This document shows, in pieces, positions 6,473-12,872 of a DNA stretch of 12,872 bases. The stretch comes from SZUA-87 sp041687805 (GTDB lineage Bacteria; Actinomycetota; Acidimicrobiia; Acidimicrobiales; Aldehydirespiratoraceae). The notes beneath the pieces were generated by a model, which saw nothing but the letters and a program-made list of their open reading frames with translations, did no database searches and was not told the origin of the DNA. The stretch lies in the NCBI GenBank assembly GCA_041687805.1, contig JBDNJK010000037.1, forward strand, positions 1 through 12,872. Reading direction: 5' to 3'. The stretch's first letter is position 1; every line of letters begins with the position of its first letter. Made by a program: the position numbers and the translations under genes.

Positions 6473-8638
6473 ATGAGACTCGGAGTTGATGTTGGCGGCA
6501 CGTTCACCGACGTAGTCCTCGACCTTGAAGGCCACGCATCTACTGCCGATACATCGGCGGCCAATGCCGCGAAGATCCAAGACGGAATCGTCTCGGTGAA
6601 GGTGCTCACCACCCACGATGCCCCCGAGCGGGGCATTCTCGATGGTGTCCGCACGGTGATCAAACGAGCCGGAGTGTCGCTAGCCGACGTCGACACGGTC
6701 ATCCACGGCACCACTCTCGCCACCAACGCGTTGATCGAACGCACCGGCGCTCACACGGCATTCGTCACAACAGCCGGGTTTCGCGACGTGATCGAGACAC
6801 GCACCGAGAGCCGATTCGAGCAGTACGACCTCAACATCGTGCTCCCCGCACCGCTCATCGAACGCCGCCAACGTTACGTGCTCGCCGAGCGGATGGGCGC
6901 CGATGGTTCTGTGCTGCTTTCGTTCGATGAGGCCGCGGCTCGTGAACTGATCGCCACCATAGGCGAAGGTGACTACGTCGCCCTGGCCGTCGGTTTCCTC
7001 CACAGCTACCGCAATCCAGATCACGAGCGTCGCTTCCGTGACCTTGTAACCGAGATGCTGCCAGACCTCGCCGTGTCGATCTCGTCTGAAGTCTCACCGC
7101 AAATGCGCGAGTTTGAACGCTTCAACACGGTGTGCGCCAACGCCTTTGTCCAACCAGTCATGTCGACATATCTCCATAACTTGCGTGACCAACTGATCGA
7201 GGCTGGGGCCACCTGTCCGGTATATATGATCCACTCCGGTGGCGGGCTCATGAGCCTCGAAAGCGCGGCTCGCTTCCCGGTGCGCCTCGTGGAATCCGGC
7301 CCGGCCGGAGGTGCAATCTTCGCCGCCGATATTGCCGCTCGCTACGGACTCGACCGGGTGCTCTCATACGACATGGGTGGCACCACCGCAAAAATCTGTC
7401 TCATCGAGGGTCACACGCCCAGAACCGCAAAGACATTCGAAGTGGCCCGCACCTACCGGTTCAAGAAGGGCAGCGGGATGCCAATCTCGATCCCTGTGAT
7501 CGAAATGATCGAAATCGGTGCCGGTGGTGGGTCGATCGCCGGCGTCGACGACCTCGGACAGATTCGCGTTGGCCCACGCAGTGCTGGCAGTGAACCAGGG
7601 CCTGCCGCCTATCAACTCGGCGGCACCGAACCCACGGTCACCGATGCCGACCTGATCCTCGGCCGACTCTCGGCCGACACGTTTGGCGCAGAAACCATCG
7701 ACCTCTCAGCTGATGTGGCCCGAACAGCGGTCGCGTCCAAGGTCGGAACTGCGCTCGGGATCGATGCCGACTCCGCTGCGATTGGCGTGTCGGAAGTAGT
7801 CGACGAAAATATGTCCAACGCGGCAAGGGTCCACGCGGTGGAAAACGGCAAAGACGTCAGCCGATTCACCATGATTGCCTTCGGGGGCGCTGCCCCGCTC
7901 CACGCCGGACGCATCTGTAACAAGCTCGGGATCGACGAACTCATCGTTCCACCTGGGGCCGGTGTCGGGTCTGCCATCGGTTTCCTGCGTGCGCCATTCG
8001 CATATGAGGCCGTCCGGAGCTACTACGCCGCAACCCACGACTTCGATCATGTCGCGGTCAACCAGCTGCTCGATGAACTCGCCCACGAGGCCGAATCATT
8101 CGTGCGCGAGGGCACCGACGAAGAACCCGAAATCGAGCGATGGACCTACATGCGCTATGCCGGGCAGGGTTGGGAAATCCCAGTTCAATTGCCCGACGGC
8201 GATTTCGATACCACAAGTCATGAGCTGCTAGCGATGCGTTTTGAGAAGGCCTACTCAGAATTCTTCGGACGGCCCATCGACGGGCTTGCCATCGAGGCTG
8301 TCAGCTGGGCAGTGCGCGTTGCGTCGCCACGCCCGCCGGTCGAGTTGGTGGCCAGGATCGAACACGACCAAGGGGTCGCTACATCACCAGGCAATGCAAC
8401 TCACACACGACCGATTCATGATGCGGCCACAGGGTCGATCGTGGAAGCCGCTGTCGTCGAACGCGATTCTCTGCAGATCGGTCAACTAATCGCAGGTCCT
8501 GCTGTGGTCGTGGAGAGCCAAACAACGACGCTGATCGCGTCGGATCAGTCGATGGTGGTGCAGCCCGACGGATGCCTGCTCATCAAAGTCCACGCTCTTG
8601 AAGTGCCAGCACCCCAATCCATCGGAGATGCCTCATGA
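6473..8638 (+). CDS. Hydantoinase/oxoprolinase family protein, subunit A (HyuA-like)
   Basis: A 721-residue ATP-dependent amidohydrolase subunit of the N-methylhydantoinase A / 5-oxoprolinase / acetone-carboxylase family. Residues 1-16 (MRLGVDVGGTFTDVVL) form the first phosphate-binding loop of the ASKHA-type fold. HGTTLATNALIERTG follows near residue 80, ESGPAGGA near 275, and the second phosphate motif DMGGTTAK begins at D300. GAGGGSIA follows near 350, then PGPAAYQLGG and TVTDADLILGRL, and the late domain VSRFTMIAFGGAAPLHA. Length is normal for HyuA. GGGAGG-like GGGAGGC before the ATG is a good ribosome site. The stop overlaps the start of subunit B (ATGA), implying translational coupling and a two-subunit complex. 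Family members open cyclic amides or carboxylate ketones using ATP. Which reaction applies here cannot be read from the sequence. Confidence 0.93.
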   Translation: MRLGVDVGGTFTDVVLDLEGHASTADTSAANAAKIQDGIVSVKVLTTHDAPERGILDGVRTVIKRAGVSLADVDTVIHGTTLATNALIERTGAHTAFVTTAGFRDVIETRTESRFEQYDLNIVLPAPLIERRQRYVLAERMGADGSVLLSFDEAAARELIATIGEGDYVALAVGFLHSYRNPDHERRFRDLVTEMLPDLAVSISSEVSPQMREFERFNTVCANAFVQPVMSTYLHNLRDQLIEAGATCPVYMIHSGGGLMSLESAARFPVRLVESGPAGGAIFAADIAARYGLDRVLSYDMGGTTAKICLIEGHTPRTAKTFEVARTYRFKKGSGMPISIPVIEMIEIGAGGGSIAGVDDLGQIRVGPRSAGSEPGPAAYQLGGTEPTVTDADLILGRLSADTFGAETIDLSADVARTAVASKVGTALGIDADSAAIGVSEVVDENMSNAARVHAVENGKDVSRFTMIAFGGAAPLHAGRICNKLGIDELIVPPGAGVGSAIGFLRAPFAYEAVRSYYAATHDFDHVAVNQLLDELAHEAESFVREGTDEEPEIERWTYMRYAGQGWEIPVQLPDGDFDTTSHELLAMRFEKAYSEFFGRPIDGLAIEAVSWAVRVASPRPPVELVARIEHDQGVATSPGNATHTRPIHDAATGSIVEAAVVERDSLQIGQLIAGPAVVVESQTTTLIASDQSMVVQPDGCLLIKVHALEVPAPQSIGDAS

Positions 8639-10248
8639 GCGACATCACTTCGAATCTCCGCAATCAGGTCATGTGGAATCGGCTCATTTCGGTGGTCGAG
8701 GAGCAAGCGATCACTCTGGTCCGCACCGCATTCAGCACCAGCGTGCGCGAGGCAGGCGACCTGTCGGCGGGAATATTCGACCAGCAGGGAAGAATGATCG
8801 CCCAGGCCGTCACCGGCACACCCGGACACGTCAACACGATGGCCGCCGCGGTCGGATATTTCATTGAAGACATCGGCCTCGACCGGATAGCCGAAGGCGA
8901 CGTCTATCTCACCAACGACCCGTGGAAGGCAACTGGCCACCTTCACGACATCACCGTGGTCACTCCCGTCTTCCACAACGGAAATCTGATTGGCTACTTC
9001 GCCTGCACGGCCCACGTGGTCGACATCGGGGGACGGGGTTACGGCCCAGACGGAGCCGAGGTCTACGAAGAGGGTCTGCTGATTCCGATCATGCGCTTCA
9101 TAGATCGCGGTTCGCGTAACGAAGACCTGGTCACCATCATCCGAAACAACGTTCGCGAAGCCGATCAGGTAATCGGCGACATTCACTCGCTCGCAGCATG
9201 CAACGAGACCGGACGCCGCCGGTTGATCGCAATGCTCAACGAGTTTGGCTTGGTCGATCTGGAGAGCCTCGCCGAGTTCGTCTTCGACCGCACAAACACC
9301 GCTACGCGAAACCACCTCGCCACACTCCCCCACGGCACCTACACCAACACGATGCAGGTCGATGGCTACAACGACACGATCACACTTGCCATCACGCTCA
9401 CGGTCACCGACGAAGGCATCCACGGCGACTTCACCGGCACATCACCCAAGAACTCTCACGGAGTGAATGTCCCCCTCGGTTACAGCAAGGCCTACATGAC
9501 CTACGCGTTGTTGTGTGCCCTCGCCCCCGGCATGCCCAACAACGCGGCTTCGCTGGCACCGTTCACGGTCAGCGCACCAAAGGGATGCATCGTCAACGCC
9601 GAACACCCTGATCCGGTGTCGGTTCGTCATGTGATCGGGCACTTCATAACCGACCTCACACTTGGGGCGATCGCCCCGGCTCTGCCCGACATCGTGCCGG
9701 CGGAGGGTTCCGGAGCGTTGTGGAACTTCCAGGTGAGCGCTCGAGCGGCGGCCGGCCACGACCTGCCACCGGTGGAGATCTTGATGTTCAACAGCGGCGG
9801 CACAGGCGCCAGACCAAGCCTCGACGGGCTGAGCGCCACTGCCTTTCCCAGTGGAGTGCGGACCATGTCGGTCGAGGCCACCGAACAGGTCGGCCCGATG
9901 GTGATCTGGCGAAAAGAACTCCGGCCGGGCTCCGGTGGCGCTGGCAAATACCGCGGCGGGCTCGGCCAGGTGATCGAGCTCGGCCCCACCGATGGCTACG
10001 AGTTCCAGTTCAGTGCCATGTTCGATCGAGTCGAAAATCCGGCCCGTGGACGAATGGGCGGCCATGACGGAGCAGCCGGCTCAGCCACACTCGACGACGG
10101 CACACCATTTGCCGCCAAAGGGAAACAGCTGGTGCCAGAGGGCCACCGTCTCACCCTCCAACTGCCTGGCGGAGGTGGCTTTGGCGACCCGGCCGATAGG
10201 TCTGACCATGACGTTCAACGAGACGTTGATCAGGGCTACGTGTCGTGA
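8635..10248 (+). CDS. Hydantoinase/oxoprolinase family protein, subunit B (HyuB-like)
   Basis: A 537-residue partner of the preceding gene, which it overlaps by 4 bases. The N-terminal SVVEEQAITLVRTAFSTSVRE, the segment GDVYLTNDPWKATGHLHDIT (family form: TNDPY..GTHLPD), HVVDIGGRG and EGLLIPIM are typical of HyuB. So are the arginine/glycine-rich WRKELRPGSGGAGKYRGGLG and the C-terminal LPGGGGFGDPADR followed by a DVQRDVDQGYVS tail. Length matches stand-alone HyuB proteins, so the gene is complete. With subunit A it would form the ATP-dependent ring-opening or carboxylating complex. No third (gamma) subunit like that of acetone carboxylase is seen nearby, which favours a hydantoinase, oxoprolinase or lactamase type over acetone carboxylase. 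The stop overlaps the GTG start of the next gene. Confidence 0.93.
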   Translation: MSDITSNLRNQVMWNRLISVVEEQAITLVRTAFSTSVREAGDLSAGIFDQQGRMIAQAVTGTPGHVNTMAAAVGYFIEDIGLDRIAEGDVYLTNDPWKATGHLHDITVVTPVFHNGNLIGYFACTAHVVDIGGRGYGPDGAEVYEEGLLIPIMRFIDRGSRNEDLVTIIRNNVREADQVIGDIHSLAACNETGRRRLIAMLNEFGLVDLESLAEFVFDRTNTATRNHLATLPHGTYTNTMQVDGYNDTITLAITLTVTDEGIHGDFTGTSPKNSHGVNVPLGYSKAYMTYALLCALAPGMPNNAASLAPFTVSAPKGCIVNAEHPDPVSVRHVIGHFITDLTLGAIAPALPDIVPAEGSGALWNFQVSARAAAGHDLPPVEILMFNSGGTGARPSLDGLSATAFPSGVRTMSVEATEQVGPMVIWRKELRPGSGGAGKYRGGLGQVIELGPTDGYEFQFSAMFDRVENPARGRMGGHDGAAGSATLDDGTPFAAKGKQLVPEGHRLTLQLPGGGGFGDPADRSDHDVQRDVDQGYVS

Positions 10249-11438
10249 CAGGGCCAAGCCTCGAGAACTACGACGTCGTAATAGTCGGCGGGGCGATCAT
10301 GGGCAGCTCAACTGCCTACTTCCTCAGCGAGAATTCAGACTTCGGGGGAAAGGTTCTTGTGGTCGAGCCCGACCCGACCTACTCGAAGTCATCAACCACT
10401 CTGTCGGCGGCGAGCGTCAGGCATCAATTCTCCAATCCGGTCAACATCGAAATCTCAAAGTTTTGCACCGAGTTCATCGACAACTTCCACGAGCGAGTGC
10501 AGGTCGACGACGAGTCGCCCGATCTGGGGTTTCGCGAGACCGGATATCTCTTCCTCGCCACCGACGCTGGGATGCCGACGCTTCGTCGTAACCAGGCCGC
10601 TCAGCAAGGCTGCCGTGTCGACACGAGAATCCTCACACCGCAGCAAACCCGCGAGCGATTTCCCTACCTCCATACCGATGATCTAGCCGGATCGAGCATC
10701 GGTATGCGCCACGAAGGCACGCTCGATGCCCATAGTCTCATGCAAGGATTTCGCCGACGCGCCCGCCGCAACGGCGTCGAATACCTGACCGACCGTGTTG
10801 TCGGGCTCGACATTTCCGGCGAGCGAATCGAACGAGTGCGGCTGGCGTCTGGCAACTCGGTGGGTTGTGATTACGTGGTCAATTGCTCTGGCCCCCACGG
10901 AGCGGTCATCGCGGCGATGGCCGGTTTTCAACTACCAGTGGAGCCCCGCCAGCGCAGCGTGTTCGTCTTCGATTGCCACGCAGACATACAGCCAGACTTC
11001 CCGCTCACCATCGATACTTCCGGGGTATGGGTCCGCCGCGATCCTCCCTACTTCTTAGCCGGTGGCGTGCCTGTCGACGACGCTGCAGTCGATCACGACG
11101 ATTTCAAAGTCCGCCACGACGAGTTCCACGACCAGATCTGGCCTGCTCTGGCACACCGAATTCCGCAGTTCGACAAGATTTCCGTGAAGCGATCATGGGC
11201 CGGCCATTACTCCTACAACACCCTCGATCAGAACGCCGTTGTCGGTCCGGCCCCCGGCCTCGGCAACTTCATCTTCACCAACGGATTCTCCGGTCATGGC
11301 CTACAGCAAGGCGCCGGAGTGGGCCGAGCCGTCAGCGAGCTGATCAGCTACGGCGAATACCGTTCAATCGACCTCTCTCCTCTCGGTTACGAGCGAGTGG
11401 TCGCTAATCGCCCCTTCATGGAAGACGCAATCATCTAG
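10245..11438 (+). CDS. DAO-family FAD-dependent oxidoreductase (sarcosine oxidase / FOXRED1-like)
   Basis: A 397-residue flavoprotein. The FAD-binding beta-alpha-beta unit is DVVIVGGAIMGSSTAYFL (residues ~9-26); an alanine replaces one glycine of GxGxxG. This variant, with the following VVEPDPTYSKSST and VRHQFSNPVNIEIS, recalls the FOXRED1-like branch. The C-terminal DAO signature is clear: SWAGHYSYNTLDQNAVVGP, then NFIFTNGFSGHGLQQGAG. Such enzymes oxidise secondary or tertiary amines of amino acids (sarcosine, dimethylglycine and similar), passing electrons to oxygen or an acceptor. The start is GTG within a GTGA overlap with subunit B's stop; AGGG (10232-10235) lies 9 bases upstream. It is cytoplasmic, with no signal peptide. 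Its place directly after hyuAB suggests oxidation of the amino acid released by ring opening, as in creatinine/N-methylhydantoin breakdown to sarcosine; this is inference. Confidence 0.9.
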   Translation: MTGPSLENYDVVIVGGAIMGSSTAYFLSENSDFGGKVLVVEPDPTYSKSSTTLSAASVRHQFSNPVNIEISKFCTEFIDNFHERVQVDDESPDLGFRETGYLFLATDAGMPTLRRNQAAQQGCRVDTRILTPQQTRERFPYLHTDDLAGSSIGMRHEGTLDAHSLMQGFRRRARRNGVEYLTDRVVGLDISGERIERVRLASGNSVGCDYVVNCSGPHGAVIAAMAGFQLPVEPRQRSVFVFDCHADIQPDFPLTIDTSGVWVRRDPPYFLAGGVPVDDAAVDHDDFKVRHDEFHDQIWPALAHRIPQFDKISVKRSWAGHYSYNTLDQNAVVGPAPGLGNFIFTNGFSGHGLQQGAGVGRAVSELISYGEYRSIDLSPLGYERVVANRPFMEDAII

Positions 11439-11441
11439 ACA

Positions 11442-12770
11442 ATGACTGACACCTCAGCGAACCCATCCCCAGATCACGACGCCATCGTCATCGGAGCAGG
11501 TGTAATTGGATGCGCGGTCGCGGCCGCGCTTGCCAAGCGTGGCATCACGCCGCTGGTGATCGACAAACTGCCTGGGGCTGGTTACGGCTCCACAAGTAGT
11601 TCGAGCGCAGTCATAAGATTCGGTTATTCCACCGAGGCTGGCGTGGCGATGGCTTGGGAAGGTCACCTCTGGTGGCGTAATTGGGCGGAGGTGATCGCTC
11701 CGGCCCAGCCGGAAACGCTCGTCGACTTCACCAACTACCCGATGCTCATGCTCGATTTCGAGGGTGGACACTTCAGCCGTGTTCTCCCCCATTTCGACAA
11801 ATTGGGGGTCCCCTACGAACACCTCGATCGCGAGGCCCTACTGGAGCGTCACCCCTTTCTCGACCTTCACCAGTTCGGACCTCCGGTCACGATCGACAAC
11901 GATGCTTTCTGGCAAGAATCCGAGACGTTGCTGCGTGGTGCCATCAGCACCCCCGACTCGGGCTTCATCTCCGACCCGATGTTGTCGGCGCAAAACCTCG
12001 CCGACGCGGCGATCGCTCACGGTGCCGAGTTCATGTACCGCACCGAGGTCGCCGGGATTGAATCTCACGGCGGACGCGTGTCCGGCGTCAGGCTGGCCGA
12101 CGGTTCAGTGATGTCGGCTCCGATCGTCATCAACGTGGCCGGTCCTCATTCTTCGATCATCAACGAGATGGCCGGGGTGAGGTCGTCGATGAGTGTCTCT
12201 ACTCGGCCACTGCGGCGCGAGGTGTTTGTGGTGCCGGCGGGCGACGGTGTCGATTTCGATGGTAGAGGCGTGATGATCGGTGATGAGGACACCGGCGTCT
12301 ACTTCCGGCCTGAACGAGGCAACAACGTGCTGATCGGCAGCACCGAGCCGGTCTGCGATGAGCTCGAATGGGTGGAAGACCCCGACAACTACCGCACCAC
12401 GCTCACCGAAGACGAACACCAGTTGCTGGTGCTGCGGTGTGCGCGACGCGTGCCGAGCGTGGGAGTGCCGCAACGCAAGCGCGGAGTGGTCGACCTCTAC
12501 GACGTGTCGAGCGACTGGACTCCGATCTACGACAAGAGCGATCTTCCCGGCTTCTACATGGCTGTCGGGTCGAGCGGCAATCAGTTCAAGAACGCTCCCA
12601 TCGCCGGGCACTGCATGGCGGAACTCATCCACGCGGTCGAGGGTGGACACGATCACGATGCCGAGCCAATCGTGGTCACCGGCCCACGAAGTGGCCTTCC
12701 GATCGACATGGCCACGTTCTCTCGCAACCGCGACGTGAGCTCTGCCTCGACCATGTCAGTCCTGGGCTGA
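11442..12770 (+). CDS. Second DAO-family FAD-dependent oxidoreductase
   Basis: A 442-residue flavoprotein, distinct from its neighbour. The FAD unit is complete: AIVIGAGVIGCAVAAALA, then PLVIDK at the end of the second strand and GAGYGSTSSSSAVIRFGYST, where the family contacts the flavin. Mid-chain APIVINVAGPHSS is the second dinucleotide-linked strand, VYFRPERGNNVLIGSTEP belongs to the substrate domain, and DVSSDWTPIYDKSDLPGFYM with SSGNQFKNAPIAGHCMAELI is the C-terminal DAO signature. There is no folate-binding C-terminal domain, so it is not a full dimethylglycine/sarcosine dehydrogenase of the long type. The gene starts 3 bases after the previous stop with no strong ribosome site, implying coupling. 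It may act on a related N-methylated or D-amino acid, or form a heteromer with its neighbour; the sequence does not decide. Confidence 0.9.
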   Translation: MTDTSANPSPDHDAIVIGAGVIGCAVAAALAKRGITPLVIDKLPGAGYGSTSSSSAVIRFGYSTEAGVAMAWEGHLWWRNWAEVIAPAQPETLVDFTNYPMLMLDFEGGHFSRVLPHFDKLGVPYEHLDREALLERHPFLDLHQFGPPVTIDNDAFWQESETLLRGAISTPDSGFISDPMLSAQNLADAAIAHGAEFMYRTEVAGIESHGGRVSGVRLADGSVMSAPIVINVAGPHSSIINEMAGVRSSMSVSTRPLRREVFVVPAGDGVDFDGRGVMIGDEDTGVYFRPERGNNVLIGSTEPVCDELEWVEDPDNYRTTLTEDEHQLLVLRCARRVPSVGVPQRKRGVVDLYDVSSDWTPIYDKSDLPGFYMAVGSSGNQFKNAPIAGHCMAELIHAVEGGHDHDAEPIVVTGPRSGLPIDMATFSRNRDVSSASTMSVLG

Positions 12771-12783
12771 CCGGAGGCTCTCC

Positions 12784-12872
12784 ATGACCCAACCGGTAAG
12801 TGGTGGAAAGCTTCTGGTCGACTGCTTGGTCGCTCAGGGCGTCACCACGACATTCGGAGTGCCGGGCGAGAG
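12784..12872 (+). CDS. Thiamine-diphosphate-dependent enzyme, N-terminus (3' partial)
   Basis: Only the first 29 codons lie in the window. They read as the start of the pyrimidine-binding domain of acetolactate-synthase-like enzymes: GGKLLVDCLVAQGVTTTFGV followed by PGE, whose glutamate (E29) is the conserved residue that activates the thiamine ring. GGAGG (12773-12777) at a 6-base spacing makes the start secure. It follows the second FAD gene by 13 bases, so it belongs to the same transcript. The family covers acetolactate synthase, glyoxylate carboligase, benzoylformate decarboxylase, sulfoacetaldehyde acetyltransferase and others. Glyoxylate carboligase would suit a pathway yielding glyoxylate from amine oxidation, but 29 residues cannot choose among them. 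Confidence 0.85.
   Translation, partial: MTQPVSGGKLLVDCLVAQGVTTTFGVPGE

Noticed and set aside
8545..9423. A 292-codon open frame on the minus strand opposite hyuA/hyuB
   Set aside because: It lies wholly antisense to well-recognised HyuA/HyuB coding sequence and has no recognisable domain; it is a typical high-GC shadow frame.
9442..10065. A 207-codon open frame on the minus strand inside hyuB
   Set aside because: It is antisense to conserved HyuB motifs, with no ribosome site or family features.
12105..12656. A 183-codon open frame on the minus strand inside the second FAD gene
   Set aside because: The opposite strand carries clear DAO-family signatures throughout; this frame shows no domain.
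1..12872. CRISPR arrays, insertion sequences, tRNA/rRNA genes, phage or defence genes
   Set aside because: Reading both strands I saw no spaced direct repeats, transposase, terminal inverted repeats, cloverleaf RNA or defence-type domains. A structure-based tRNA search was not possible here.

Overview
The window is GC-rich, densely packed bacterial DNA with short or overlapping gene junctions and a GTG start. It looks like a high-GC actinomycete-type genome, possibly an aquatic Acidimicrobiia relative. That placement is inferred from composition and protein style only; no marker gene is present.

Left part (1-3966): the 3' part of an ornithine cyclodeaminase/mu-crystallin family gene is followed by a small membrane-anchored protein of unknown function. 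Converging on these is a threonine-synthase-like PLP enzyme on the minus strand. Divergent from the PLP gene is a complete S9-family serine peptidase (beta-propeller plus alpha/beta hydrolase).

Centre (3987-5620): the minus strand carries a LysR regulator followed 11 bases later by a gene that ordinary callers would split at an in-frame TGA. Read through that TGA, it is a full-length AhpD-like 'peroxidase-related' protein. The TGA falls exactly on the second cysteine of the CxxC redox motif (C82-H-Y-U85), inside the complete E-x11-C-x2-U-x3-H signature. The RNA just after the UGA forms a perfect 6-bp hairpin with a GGUCU loop. Its loop G and U lie at positions 23 and 24 from the UGA, as in the E. 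coli fdhF SECIS. I therefore annotate a selenocysteine-containing protein, the most interesting item in the window. An AT-rich intergenic region with a 7-bp inverted repeat separates LysR from the rightward genes.

Right part (5621-12872): a rightward run of tightly linked catabolic genes encodes a short-chain dehydrogenase, hydantoinase/oxoprolinase subunits A and B (ATGA overlap), two different DAO-family FAD oxidoreductases (GTGA overlap, then a 3-base gap) and the start of a thiamine-diphosphate enzyme. The set suggests ATP-dependent opening of a cyclic amide or hydantoin-like compound, followed by oxidation of an (N-methyl) amino acid and further carbon processing. The substrate cannot be fixed from sequence. 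If the FAD enzymes are true oxidases they would make hydrogen peroxide, which gives a possible but unproven reason for a neighbouring seleno-peroxidase-like protein.
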